Shown: in pieces, positions 30,108 to 39,947 of the stretch
Layout of the letters: every line of letters starts with the position of its first letter
Numbering within the stretch: position 1 is the first letter of the stretch
The notes under the pieces: model-generated
What the model was told of the DNA's origin: nothing
The model's database searches: none
The model's input: only the letters and a program-made list of their open reading frames with translations
Made by a program: the position numbers and the translations under genes
From: Ignavibacteriales bacterium
Lineage (GTDB): Bacteria > Bacteroidota > Ignavibacteria > Ignavibacteriales > Melioribacteraceae
NCBI GenBank assembly: GCA_020635275.1
Contig: JACKAA010000001.1
Location: 806,001-870,000 of the forward strand
Direction: 5' to 3'
Length of the DNA stretch: 64,000 nt

Positions 30108-32159
30108 TTATACTTTTATTCTAATATCAACTAAATGAAAATTATTTTGTATATCAACAATTAAAGGATTCAAATCAATTTCTAAAATGTTTTCATTTTC
30201 AATCATTGCTTCGGCAACTGACTTTATAATCTTTTTAAGTTTAAAAAGCTCCGTACCTTTTTCGCCTCTAACACCTTTTAATATTTTACCAATTTTTGTT
30301 TCAGAAATCATTTCATCAATATCCTCATCTCTTAAAAAAGCTGATCGTATTTGTGTATCATTTAGTGTTTCTACATATTTTCCTCCAGTTCCAAACATAA
30401 TAATTGGACCAAATGAAAAATCCCTAAAACCACCTATTAATAATTCATGTTTAATTTGAATAAAAGGTTGAATTAAAAATTCAGATAATTCATATCCTTT
30501 GTTCTGAAATGAATTAATAATTTTATTTGCAGAACTGACCAACTGTTTCTTATTCATAATATTTGTTTTAACTGCATTTAATTCTGATTTATGAATAACT
30601 TGAGGATGTAATCCTTTAATAACTAATGGAAATGTGAAATCTTTTTTAGCCTTTATCTGCTTTAATGTTAGAATGCTTTGATGAACGAGAGGAAGATTAT
30701 ATTTTTTACTTATTTTTTTTACTTCATTTTGATTTAAAAATCCTTTAGAAGTATTTAGATCTTTTGATTTTATTTTAATATTAATTTTTTGATTTGATTT
30801 CTTTTTGTCTTGGTACAATAAAACATTTGAAATGATTTCTGCAGGATCTTCCGGATTTCTAAAAATGGGTTTCCGTGTTTTTGATTCAGTGTTATACTTT
30901 TGCCAAAACTCCGGTAAAGGCATACAAACCTGATATATTGGCTTTGGAGAAATAATTGAGTTGACAGATTCGATCACATTAAAAGCGTTCACCATTACTG
31001 GCTCAACAAATATAGATATTACTGCATCAACATTTTTATCTTTTAATACTATTTCATTTACATTTTTATAAACTTCAGGTGTTCCTCCAGGCAATAAGTC
31101 AATTGGATTATTTATACTTCCTTCCGGATGAACTATTTTTTTAAGTTTATTTTTTGTTGATTCAGTTATTTCTGCAAGTTTTAAATTTCTATTTTCAATT
31201 TTATCAACCGCAAGAATCGCTGGTCCACCTGCATTTGTAATTACCGCAATTCTATTTCCTTTGGGTAATGGGAAAAACTCAAAACCCTTTGCCGTATTGA
31301 ACATCTCGTTAAGATTTTCAGCTCTAATTATTCCAAATTGTTTAAATAAGGAATTTATAATTCTATCATTATTACTTAACGCACCGGTATGTGATGATGC
31401 GGCTTTCATTCCGCTTTCTGTTTTGCCAGCCTTTAAAATTATTATTGGTTTTTTCTTAGCTGAATTTCTAAAATCCGAAATAAATTCTATTCCCCGTTCA
31501 ATGCTTTCCAAATAGAAAGTAAGTACATTTATGTTTTTATCTTTAAGCCAAAACTTTAGAATATCATTTTCAGTAATATCAATTTTATTTCCGACACTTA
31601 CAAAATGAGCAAATTTAATATTTGTTTCTCTTAAAGAGTTAAGCACAGCCGCGCCTAATGCGCCGCTCTGAGAAAGAAAACCTATTCCACCTTTTTCAGG
31701 TTTTTCGGCAACAAAGGTAGCGTTTAACTTTATTTCATCCAGTGTGTTTATAATTCCCATGCAATTGGGACCAACTAAGCGAATTCGATTTGATTGAATC
31801 CTTTCAATTAATTTTTTCTCTAGTTTTTTTCCGGCTTCACCGGTTTCACCAAAACCAGCAGTAATTAAAATTATTGAAGTTACCTTTTTTAATATCAATT
31901 GATCTAATGATTCATCTACAAATTGTTTGGGAACAACAACTATAGCAGCATCAATTTTTTCATTAATATCCAAAACTGATTTGTAGCAATCATAATCTAA
32001 AATCTTATCAGCTTTGGGATTTACAGGATATACTTTTCCTTTAAATGAATATAATTTTATTGACCTTAAAATTTCATAACCAATACTTAATTCTTTAGCT
32101 GAAGCACCAACAACACATATTGATTTGGGATAAAAAAGATTTTGCAATTCTCTATTCAT
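30108..32159 (-). CDS. ADP-forming acetate/acyl-CoA synthetase (alpha-beta fusion)
   Basis: The 683-residue protein has an N-terminal CoA-binding Rossmann domain (ICVVGASAKELSIGYEILRS), then ligase-CoA segments with VGPNCMGIIN, and the phosphorylated-His loop ASSHTGALSNN. A C-terminal ATP-grasp domain (LPLVHQSI...FPLVIKGLHPQVIHKSE) includes the fused beta subunit. Such enzymes convert acyl-CoA, ADP and Pi to acid and ATP, a substrate-level phosphorylation step in fermentation of sugars or amino acids. The substrate range is unknown. It begins directly after the stop of the Rof-like gene (TAA then ATG), so the two are coupled. Confidence 0.9.
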   Translation of the reverse strand: MNRELQNLFYPKSICVVGASAKELSIGYEILRSIKLYSFKGKVYPVNPKADKILDYDCYKSVLDINEKIDAAIVVVPKQFVDESLDQLILKKVTSIILITAGFGETGEAGKKLEKKLIERIQSNRIRLVGPNCMGIINTLDEIKLNATFVAEKPEKGGIGFLSQSGALGAAVLNSLRETNIKFAHFVSVGNKIDITENDILKFWLKDKNINVLTFYLESIERGIEFISDFRNSAKKKPIIILKAGKTESGMKAASSHTGALSNNDRIINSLFKQFGIIRAENLNEMFNTAKGFEFFPLPKGNRIAVITNAGGPAILAVDKIENRNLKLAEITESTKNKLKKIVHPEGSINNPIDLLPGGTPEVYKNVNEIVLKDKNVDAVISIFVEPVMVNAFNVIESVNSIISPKPIYQVCMPLPEFWQKYNTESKTRKPIFRNPEDPAEIISNVLLYQDKKKSNQKINIKIKSKDLNTSKGFLNQNEVKKISKKYNLPLVHQSILTLKQIKAKKDFTFPLVIKGLHPQVIHKSELNAVKTNIMNKKQLVSSANKIINSFQNKGYELSEFLIQPFIQIKHELLIGGFRDFSFGPIIMFGTGGKYVETLNDTQIRSAFLRDEDIDEMISETKIGKILKGVRGEKGTELFKLKKIIKSVAEAMIENENILEIDLNPLIVDIQNNFHLVDIRIKV

Positions 32160-32378
32160 TTAAAATTCTGTTATTGATAAAATTTTATCTAGACGAATTT
32201 TAATTCCATTTATTAAAAGAAATTCAGCCTTATTTTCAGAAAATATATTTTTAATAAATCCTTTTACTTTATCTTCCTTTTCTTCACTCGTTAAATATTT
32301 TATTTCAATAATCCTGCTTGAAACAGCCAAACTTTCAAGTCTGTCAAATAAACTGCAGCTAATTTGATTGTATTCCAT
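32160..32378 (-). CDS. Rof/YaeO-like Rho-binding antiterminator candidate
   Basis: This 72-residue protein matches the Rof pattern in layout: an opening NQISCSLFDRLESLAVSSRII (Rof: PINCxxYDxLELA), a central strand region, then AEFLLINGIKIRLDKILSI, the E(Y/F)L...IRLDxIxS end of the Sm-like fold. Rof binds Rho and inhibits termination. Identification is by pattern only and is medium confidence. Its stop abuts the ATG of the acyl-CoA synthetase, so it is translated first from the same message and could influence that operon's readthrough. Confidence 0.6.
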   Translation of the reverse strand: MEYNQISCSLFDRLESLAVSSRIIEIKYLTSEEKEDKVKGFIKNIFSENKAEFLLINGIKIRLDKILSITEF

Positions 32379-32621
32379 TTTAACTCTTTTTTTTATTATT
32401 ACTAAAATAGTAAATTGTTGTAATACTACATTAAATACTTGTGATATCTTATGATGTTTTTATCAATTTAATATTTTTAATTTTAATAAATATTTTCGTC
32501 TTAAAGGTTTTTATAAAATAATTGAATCTCTGTGATAATTTTATTATTTAATCTATATATACTATTCGAAATTATGGTAAATTCTTATTCCATCTGAAAT
32601 TTTTCTTAATTTTATTTTTTG

Positions 32622-35600
32622 GTGAATACATTGAATGTTGAAATAGTTGAAAATCTTAAATCCTTTTTAAATGATAATATAATTTCGAATATTAATTCGC
32701 ATGCAAAGGAAAGATTAGATTATTTAGAAAAACAGTTGCAAAGGTATGAAAATTGGAAAAATGAGATCTTAAATATTGGAGATTTAGAGAAAATTTTTCT
32801 CGAAACAGCCCAGTTTCATAGAGATATTGAATCTTCAATTAATATAGAAAAAGAGAATATTTTAAAGACTGATATTCACAAATTATTAGAAAATTACCAA
32901 AATAAGTTTGATGAGCTTACCAAAGATTCTCAACAATTTATAAATGTTGATCAAGAAGATTTTCATTTCAAGAGTATTGAGAGTGACTCTTTATTACAAA
33001 AGCAGTATAAAAGAGTAAAAAGAGTTTCATTTCCAATTGCCAAGGGAATAAAAAGAATATCTAAAGGAAAATATTTTGAATATCACTGGACCAGAACTAT
33101 ACCTAATAAAGGACTTTTAGAATATTATTTTGTTAATAATTTTCAAAAAAAACTTTTAGAAATAATTGTTAAGTATTACGAATCAATTGGCTCGCTTTAT
33201 ATAAATATCCTTAATGCCTTAAAAAATATTGATAAAGGTTTTACCGATAAAAATTTTAGTTTTATTAAAGAATCTGACAAAGAATCATTTGATAAGTTAA
33301 CTTACGATTTTGAAATTAAGTTAAAAGATTTATCAAATCAATTTATTGAAAATAAGGATTTACTAAACTCCAAAATAATTTTAGAATTTGATAAACTATA
33401 TGAAACTTTTTCAGCAACTTATAAAGTCATTGGAACTGTTGGAAATCCTATAAAAAAATTCAGCGAAAAAAATATTAATACTGAAAAAACTGAATTAACG
33501 GATAAAATAAAAAAATCGCTTAATCATTTTCATATTTATTTTGATGCTGTATTTGATAGAATAGAATATTATCATGATCTGCTTTGGTTTACAAACTTAT
33601 TATTGTCAAATTCATATTCAGCTACAAACAAAGCAAATGAATATAAAGAACAAACTGTTGTTCCTTTAATTACTTCAATTGTTAACGAGATTCAAAATTC
33701 CAAAATCAATTTAGAAAATCATGATGATGATTTTAAATCAATCTTACTAGATGAAAAGAAAAAATTAACCAATTCACTTGATCAAAAATTAGCTGTTGAT
33801 CTAATAAACAAAATTACAAACAGTCAATATCATTTGCATCTTCTTGAGTATGAGAGAAACCTCTTAAACAATTTAAATGAGTTTGAAAAAGATTATAAAT
33901 TTGTTAAACCTTCCAACCTAAACTTCAACATAAATAAAGATGGCCTAAAGGAATTTAGCCCAAAAGATATAATTTATCCAATTATCATTAAAAAGCTTAA
34001 AAAGGTAATCCAAGAAATAAAATCAGATTTTCAGAACAATATCTCAAAACTAAATCCGAACATTATTGGATTAGCAAGAATTGTTGAATTTAATCTTGAT
34101 TCGTCGTTATCAAAATTTACTGACGATAATGAACAAACTTTGGAAGCAAAGAAAATAGCAATAAGCGGATTAGAAAGAGCGGCTAACAAAGTTGAAGATA
34201 TAAATGAAGATCTTGAAGTTCTATATAATAAGATTAGAATTACTCTAAATAATGAATTTAAAGAATTACTGGAAGATCTTTACTCTTTATCAAATATTGA
34301 AAGACTAATATCAGTTAAGCTGCAAGTTTCAAAAGAGAAAGCTATTCAAGAAGCAAAAGACCGTTTTCAATTATTTATTACTCAAATTGTTGATTGGATA
34401 AAAGCCAGTTATAACCAAACTAAAATAGTTTTTGAATCAATTAGAGAAAAAGTTCTTGGAATAAGTTCCAAAGTCGGATTAAGCTCAACAGATATAGAAC
34501 TATCTGAAGCTATGGCCGATTATTTGGTTAGGGTTTCTTCTGCATTTGAAAAACTTCCATATGTTTATAAAAGACTTTTTTCTAATGACGAACTTACCGA
34601 TACAAGAATTTTTATTGGCAGAGAAAGAGAATTAGAAAAATTCGAAAAAGCTTATAATTATTGGCAGAACCAGCAAATTTCGTCAATTATGTTAATTGGA
34701 GAAAAAGGAAGCGGTACTTCATCATTAATAAATATTGCTCTTAATAAATTAAACCCGCCAAATAAAGTTTTTAGAAGAAAGTTTCATGGTACAATTTATA
34801 AAGAATCAGATTTGTTGGATTACCTAAAAGATTTGTTGGAAATAAAAAATCCGGAAAGTTTTGAAAAACTAATTGAGGCAATAAACAACTTAGATGAAAG
34901 AAAAATAGTAATAGTAGAAAATTTTGAGGATTTCTTTTTACGAGTTGTCGATGGATTTGATTCGGCAAAACGAATGTTAGAAATAATTACCTCAACAAGT
35001 AAAAATATTCTATGGATATTAACGTGTAATACTTTTGCATGGAATTATTTAGATAGAGTAATGCAGATAAAAGATTTCTTCATTTTTAATATTCACTTTA
35101 GAGAATTAGAAAAAAGTGTTTTGGAAGAAGCTGTTTTAGTAAGACACAACATTACAGGATATAATATTGCTTTTATTCCTTCGCCTTCAATTGAAAAACA
35201 AAAATCATATAAGAAGCTTGATGAAATAGAAAAACAAAAATATTTGCAAAAAGAATATTTTGACAGACTCCATAAGCTGGCATCAAACAATATTGGTATT
35301 GCGTTGTTTTTGTGGCTTCGTTCAATTGAAAGTGCCGATGAAGAAGAGATACGAATTACAACCGATATTGAATTGGACTTTTCATTTTTAAGCGAATTGT
35401 CTGATCAAAAGTTGTTTTCAATAATGGCTTTAATTTTACATGATGGTTTGACTGTAGAGGAACATTCTCATATTTTCAATCTAAATTTAAAAGATAGTCA
35501 GCTTCTTTTTGCAACTTTATCGGATGACGGTATTATCTTTAAAAGAGGTAATTTATTCAAAGTTAACTTTCAGCTGTACAAACCTCTTGTAAATTTATTA

Positions 35601-35624
35601 AGATCAAAAAATATTATACACTAA
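32622..35624 (+). CDS. Large coiled-coil P-loop NTPase, unnamed family
   Basis: I do not recognise the family. About 620 N-terminal residues are Lys/Glu/Asn-rich helices with coiled-coil character. An ATPase domain follows: TRIFIGRERELEKFEKAY as an Orc/STAND-like entry, P-loop LIGEKGSGTSSLIN near residue 694, Walker B-like IVIVENFEDFF near 762, and sensor-like ILWILTCNTFAW. The last 80 residues (LILHDGLTVEEHSHIF...LLFATLSDDGIIFKRG) look like a winged helix. No signal peptide is seen. No ATG starts the frame; TTG 32619, GTG 32622 and TTG 32631 are available. It ends 8 bp before the MscS gene, so the two form an operon. Confidence 0.7.
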   Translation: MNTLNVEIVENLKSFLNDNIISNINSHAKERLDYLEKQLQRYENWKNEILNIGDLEKIFLETAQFHRDIESSINIEKENILKTDIHKLLENYQNKFDELTKDSQQFINVDQEDFHFKSIESDSLLQKQYKRVKRVSFPIAKGIKRISKGKYFEYHWTRTIPNKGLLEYYFVNNFQKKLLEIIVKYYESIGSLYINILNALKNIDKGFTDKNFSFIKESDKESFDKLTYDFEIKLKDLSNQFIENKDLLNSKIILEFDKLYETFSATYKVIGTVGNPIKKFSEKNINTEKTELTDKIKKSLNHFHIYFDAVFDRIEYYHDLLWFTNLLLSNSYSATNKANEYKEQTVVPLITSIVNEIQNSKINLENHDDDFKSILLDEKKKLTNSLDQKLAVDLINKITNSQYHLHLLEYERNLLNNLNEFEKDYKFVKPSNLNFNINKDGLKEFSPKDIIYPIIIKKLKKVIQEIKSDFQNNISKLNPNIIGLARIVEFNLDSSLSKFTDDNEQTLEAKKIAISGLERAANKVEDINEDLEVLYNKIRITLNNEFKELLEDLYSLSNIERLISVKLQVSKEKAIQEAKDRFQLFITQIVDWIKASYNQTKIVFESIREKVLGISSKVGLSSTDIELSEAMADYLVRVSSAFEKLPYVYKRLFSNDELTDTRIFIGRERELEKFEKAYNYWQNQQISSIMLIGEKGSGTSSLINIALNKLNPPNKVFRRKFHGTIYKESDLLDYLKDLLEIKNPESFEKLIEAINNLDERKIVIVENFEDFFLRVVDGFDSAKRMLEIITSTSKNILWILTCNTFAWNYLDRVMQIKDFFIFNIHFRELEKSVLEEAVLVRHNITGYNIAFIPSPSIEKQKSYKKLDEIEKQKYLQKEYFDRLHKLASNNIGIALFLWLRSIESADEEEIRITTDIELDFSFLSELSDQKLFSIMALILHDGLTVEEHSHIFNLNLKDSQLLFATLSDDGIIFKRGNLFKVNFQLYKPLVNLLRSKNIIH

Positions 35625-35632
35625 GGCTTTAC

Positions 35633-36622
35633 ATGAATAAATTTTTAAATATTGCACTTTTAATTTTTATCTGTTTTTTAACAGTTTACGGTCAAACAGA
35701 TAGCACAGCTATTAAAAAATCAACTTCCACTGAAAGTGCTGCTCATACAAAGGTGCAGAAAGATACTGCAAAATCTGCAATAGAGAATCTTGAAGCTATT
35801 ATTCCAGATGAAAATGTAAAAGAAAAACTGACTGACATATTTTCATTAAGTAAAATTATCTGGGCTGTAATTTTCTTTCTTGTAAGCTATTATGTAATAA
35901 AATTTGTCACAAAAATTCTAGATAAATTTTCCGAGAAAAGTGCTCGGTATAGAATTACACTTAAAGGTGTGATACCGGTTGTACGAATACTGGGGTGGAC
36001 AATTGTAATTTCAATTGTGATAATTGTAATTTTCGCACCACCAATTGAATCACTGGTTGTAGTTACCGGATCTCTCGGTATTGCAGTAGGCTTTGCTTCT
36101 CAAGATATTATCAGAAATATTTTTGGCGGAATTATGACATTATTTGACCGGCCATTTCAAGTTGGCGATAAAGTTGAAGTTGGCGGTTATTATGGCGAAG
36201 TAAAGAGTATTGGCCTTAGATCAACAAGAATAGTAACTCCGGATGATTCAGTAGTAAGTATTCCTAATGGCGATATAATGTCAAAGTCCGTTTCAAATGC
36301 AAATACAGGAGAAACAAATTGCCAAGTTGTAGCAGAATTGTTTCTACCATCATATATTGATTTAGAAAAAGTTAGAGGAATTGCAATTAAATCAGCTCAG
36401 GTTTCAAAATATATTTATCTTAAAAAGCCAATTGCAGTAATATTTAAAAATGAAATTTATCATAATAGATCGATGATTAAAATGCGTTTAAAAGCATATG
36501 TTTTAGATATTAGATATGAATTTGCTTTTATGAGTGAAATGACTGAAAATACTCTTAGAGAGTTAATAAAACATAACCTTATCAACAAAGAAGAACTTGA
36601 TGCGTTTGAAGAAGCTGTTTAA
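35633..36622 (+). CDS. MscS-family mechanosensitive channel
   Basis: The 329-residue protein has a signal peptide (FLNIALLIFICFLTVYG), a short Ser/Thr-rich periplasmic stretch, then membrane helices (IIWAVIFFLVSYYVI; ILGWTIVISIVIIVIF). The pore-lining helix is SLGIAVGFASQDIIRNIFGGIM, followed by the beta domain FDRPFQVGDKVEVGGYYGEVKSIGLRST and IPNGDIMSK. It is a small MscS-type channel that opens under membrane tension and releases solutes. It sits 8 bp after the large P-loop NTPase, suggesting the NTPase controls or assists the channel, which is inference. Confidence 0.92.
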   Translation: MNKFLNIALLIFICFLTVYGQTDSTAIKKSTSTESAAHTKVQKDTAKSAIENLEAIIPDENVKEKLTDIFSLSKIIWAVIFFLVSYYVIKFVTKILDKFSEKSARYRITLKGVIPVVRILGWTIVISIVIIVIFAPPIESLVVVTGSLGIAVGFASQDIIRNIFGGIMTLFDRPFQVGDKVEVGGYYGEVKSIGLRSTRIVTPDDSVVSIPNGDIMSKSVSNANTGETNCQVVAELFLPSYIDLEKVRGIAIKSAQVSKYIYLKKPIAVIFKNEIYHNRSMIKMRLKAYVLDIRYEFAFMSEMTENTLRELIKHNLINKEELDAFEEAV

Positions 36623-36672
36623 TCAGTTTTTTATTTAATACTTTTTTTCCTCTTAAATTAGGATTCTTAGTT

Positions 36673-38400
36673 ATGAAATTTGGAAAATATATTAGTTTAC
36701 CTTTTTTAATAATTACTATTTTTTTTCTAATTACACTTCTAACCAGTTGCTCCGATAAAAACCAAACTGCAGATTTAATTCTATTAAACGGAAAAATAAT
36801 TACCGTTGATAGTAAAAATACTATTGCTGAAGCTCTTGCTATTTCTAAAGATACAATTATGGCTATTGGAACAAGGAAAGAAATTGAGAACTTTATTAGT
36901 GACAGCACAACTATTCTTGACCTTAAAGGTAAAACGGCTATACCGGGAATTATTGAAAGCCATGCACATCTTATTGGAACCGGTAATGCTAAAATTAATC
37001 TTAATTTAAGAGATGCTAAAAATTGGGATGAAGTTGTTTACTTAGTTTCTACGGCTGCAGATAATGCAAAATTTGGCGAATGGATTATTGGCAGAGGATG
37101 GCATCAAGAAAAATGGGATCCGGTTCCATTGGAAAATGTTAATGGCTATCCGCTTCATACAGCCTTAAGCGATGCAACTCCAAATAATCCAGTAATGCTA
37201 TCTCATGCAAGCGGTCATGCAATATTTGCAAATGCCAAAGCAATGGCTCTGGCTAACATAACATCCGAAACACCCGATCCATTTGGTGGCAAAATAATTA
37301 AGGATGAAAAAGGAAATCCTATTGGTGTTTTTATGGAAGATGCTGAAAGGTTAATTTCAGAGCAATATGAAAAATATCTAAAAAGTAAATCTTATAATGA
37401 ACAAAAAGAAGATAAGAAAAAAGCTATTAGATTAGCTATTGATGAATGTTTATCTAATGGTATTACTTCTTTTCATGATGCTGGTGCATCTTTTGAAGAT
37501 ATTAGAATAATTAAAGAAATGGTTGATAATAATGAAATTAAAATTCGACTCTATGAAATGTTATTGGAAGATTATCAATCACTTAAGGATTCTCTGAGAC
37601 AATATCAAACTGTGGGTTATGGAAATAATAATTTGACAGTTCAGGCAATTAAACTTTATATGGATGGCGCACTCGGTTCAAGAGGAGCTTGGCTTCTCAG
37701 TCCCTATGATGATAGCCCTGATCAAATTGGGTTAAATGTAACATCAACTAATATTATTAGAAAAATTGCAGCTCTTGCTGCAGAAAATGATTTTCAAATT
37801 TGTACGCATGCTATAGGTGATAGAGCTAACAGAATTACATTGGATATTTATGAAGAAACTTTTAATAAACATGCTAATCATAATAGTTTTAGATGGAGAA
37901 TTGAACATGCTCAACATATAAGCGAAAGAGATATTCCACGTTTTGCAGAATTAGGAGTTATTGCTGCAATGCAGTCAATTCATTGTACATCGGATGCACC
38001 ATTTGTTGTAAAACGATTGGGTGAATACAGAGCAAAAACCGGAGCTTATGCTTGGCAATCACTTGTTAAAAACAGTGCAATTATTTGTAATGGAACAGAT
38101 TCACCGGTTGAAGATATAAATCCAATCGCAAATTTTTATGCTGCCGTAACAAGAAAAACAAACAACGGTGAAATTTTTTATGGTGAACAAAAATTATCGC
38201 CATTAGATGCATTAAAGACATTAACAATTAATGGTGCTTATGCAGCCTTCGAAGAAAATATTAAAGGTTCAATTGAAGTGGGAAAACTTGCTGATATTAC
38301 AATTTTATCAAACGATTTGCTGACCATTCCCGATGATGAAATATTAAACACAGTTGTAAACTTTACTATTGTTGGCGGTAAAATTCTTTATGAAAGATAG
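36673..38400 (+). CDS. Lipoprotein amidohydrolase (YtcJ-like)
   Basis: The 575-residue protein has a lipoprotein signal ending LLTSC and the YtcJ-type amidohydrolase fold. The metal site HAH is in IPGIIESHAHLIGTG. Other conserved elements are GRGWHQEKW, LYMDGALGSRGAWLLSPY, CTHAIGDRANRITLDIYE, RIEHAQHI and GTDSPVEDINP. These enzymes hydrolyse amides or ureas of unknown nature; the lipoprotein signal puts it at the cell envelope. It begins 50 bp after the MscS gene. Its 3' end overlaps the next gene by 11 bp. Confidence 0.88.
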   Translation: MKFGKYISLPFLIITIFFLITLLTSCSDKNQTADLILLNGKIITVDSKNTIAEALAISKDTIMAIGTRKEIENFISDSTTILDLKGKTAIPGIIESHAHLIGTGNAKINLNLRDAKNWDEVVYLVSTAADNAKFGEWIIGRGWHQEKWDPVPLENVNGYPLHTALSDATPNNPVMLSHASGHAIFANAKAMALANITSETPDPFGGKIIKDEKGNPIGVFMEDAERLISEQYEKYLKSKSYNEQKEDKKKAIRLAIDECLSNGITSFHDAGASFEDIRIIKEMVDNNEIKIRLYEMLLEDYQSLKDSLRQYQTVGYGNNNLTVQAIKLYMDGALGSRGAWLLSPYDDSPDQIGLNVTSTNIIRKIAALAAENDFQICTHAIGDRANRITLDIYEETFNKHANHNSFRWRIEHAQHISERDIPRFAELGVIAAMQSIHCTSDAPFVVKRLGEYRAKTGAYAWQSLVKNSAIICNGTDSPVEDINPIANFYAAVTRKTNNGEIFYGEQKLSPLDALKTLTINGAYAAFEENIKGSIEVGKLADITILSNDLLTIPDDEILNTVVNFTIVGGKILYER

Positions 38401-39352
38401 TTCTACTTTAACACACTTCTTAAAAATATGTGAAGAAGAAATTGATGAAAATGCTGCAGTTGTTCAAAAGATAAAACTTCCCAAAATCAATAATTCAAAT
38501 GTTAATGTATTTCTTAAAAGGGAAGATTTAATTCATGCAACTATTTCTGGTAACAAATGGCGCAAACTAAAGTATAATTTAATTGAAGCTCTTATAAATA
38601 GAAAATCAACTTTACTTACTTTTGGAGGAGCCTATTCAAATCATATTCATGCAACTGCAAGTGCCTGTAAAATATTCGGACTTAAAACAATAGGAATAAT
38701 TAGAGGCGAAGAGCATTTACCACTTAATCCAACTTTAAAATTTGCTGCTGAATGTGGAATGCAGATATTCTATGTTGACAGGACTACTTACCGAAATAAA
38801 AACAAAGAATCCTTTATTACTGAATTGCATAATCGATTTGGTGATTTCTATTTGGTCCCCGAAGGCGGAACAAATAATCTTGCTGTAAAAGGCTGTACAG
38901 AAATTATAAACAATATTAACATTAAATATGATTATATACTTTCTGCATGCGGAACCGGTGGGACAATTTCCGGTTTAATTGCTGGATTAAATGGAGATAA
39001 AAATATTATTGGAGTTCCTGTTTTAAAGGGTGCTGATTTTTTAAATAACGATATAGATAATTTGGTTAAACAATATTCATATGAAACTTTTACTAATTGG
39101 CATCTAAATTTTGATTTTCATTTTGGAGGTTATGCAAAAATTACTAAAGAATTAATTTTCTTTATAAATCAATTTGAAGAAATAAATAATATTAAATTAG
39201 ATCCTATTTATACAGGTAAACTTCTTTTTGCTGTCCAAACGTTAATTAACGACAATCACTTTAAGGAAAATTCAACAATTCTTGTTTTACATACAGGCGG
39301 CTTACAAGGTAATATGGGAATGAAAAATAAAATGGATAAATTATTATCTTAA
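38390..39352 (+). CDS. ACC deaminase/D-cysteine desulfhydrase family PLP enzyme
   Basis: This 320-residue fold-type II PLP enzyme has the PLP lysine in SGNKWRKLKYNL, LLTFGGAYSNHIHATA, LVPEGGTNNLAVKGCTEI, and the phosphate loop SACGTGGTISGLIAGL. The nearest named relatives are 1-aminocyclopropane-1-carboxylate deaminase and D-cysteine desulfhydrase. Sequence alone does not decide between them. The ATG at 38390 is chosen over a TTG at 38369; it overlaps the amidohydrolase stop by 11 bp. Confidence 0.85.
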   Translation: MKDSSTLTHFLKICEEEIDENAAVVQKIKLPKINNSNVNVFLKREDLIHATISGNKWRKLKYNLIEALINRKSTLLTFGGAYSNHIHATASACKIFGLKTIGIIRGEEHLPLNPTLKFAAECGMQIFYVDRTTYRNKNKESFITELHNRFGDFYLVPEGGTNNLAVKGCTEIINNINIKYDYILSACGTGGTISGLIAGLNGDKNIIGVPVLKGADFLNNDIDNLVKQYSYETFTNWHLNFDFHFGGYAKITKELIFFINQFEEINNIKLDPIYTGKLLFAVQTLINDNHFKENSTILVLHTGGLQGNMGMKNKMDKLLS

Positions 39353-39401
39353 TTAAAAAGATTTAATGAAGTATATTTCGCTCAAAAATATAGGAAGAAA
39401 T

Positions 39402-39938
39402 ATGAAATTTTTATCGGTATCGGTTGGACTTATTTTAATGTTTTCACAATTAAATATAGTTGCTCAAAAAGGTTTACCAAGATTAAGTCCAAAATCTTAT
39501 ATTGGTCAAACTATTGGTTATACAAACGTTGAAGTAACTTATAGTTCACCAGGAGTAAAAGAAAGAAATGTATGGGGAGAATTGGTACCATACAATGAAG
39601 TTTGGAGAACTGGAGCTAATGAGGCAACTACAATAGAATTCGATAACGATATATTAGTAGAGGGAAAAAAAATACCTGCAGGTAAATATAGTCTGTTTAC
39701 AATTCCAGGCAAAAACAAATGGGTAATTATTTTTAATAAAATTTACGAACAATGGGGTGCTTTCAAATACAATAAGGAAGAAGATTTTATAAGATTTAGT
39801 GTAACTCCAAAACAAAATTCATTTGTTGAAAGGTTAAGATTTACTTTTGAATTTAAAGAACCTTATGTTACAACTTTAAATCTAGAATGGGAAAAAGTAA
39901 AGGTTTCATTTAATATTAATACTGAAATAAAAGAGTAG
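39402..39938 (+). CDS. DUF2911 exported protein
   Basis: The 178-residue protein begins with a signal peptide (MKFLSVSVGLILMFSQL, cleavage near VAQKG) and then carries the DUF2911 core: VEVTYSSPGVKERNVWGELVPYNEVWRTGANEATTIEFD, KKIPAGKYSLFTIPGKNKWVIIFN, and the closing LEWEKVKVSF. The family is common in Bacteroidota and its role is unknown. An ATG at 39366 is possible, but 39402 is preceded by AGGAAG and gives a clean signal peptide. Confidence 0.88.
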   Translation: MKFLSVSVGLILMFSQLNIVAQKGLPRLSPKSYIGQTIGYTNVEVTYSSPGVKERNVWGELVPYNEVWRTGANEATTIEFDNDILVEGKKIPAGKYSLFTIPGKNKWVIIFNKIYEQWGAFKYNKEEDFIRFSVTPKQNSFVERLRFTFEFKEPYVTTLNLEWEKVKVSFNINTEIKE

Positions 39939-39947
39939 AAATATATC

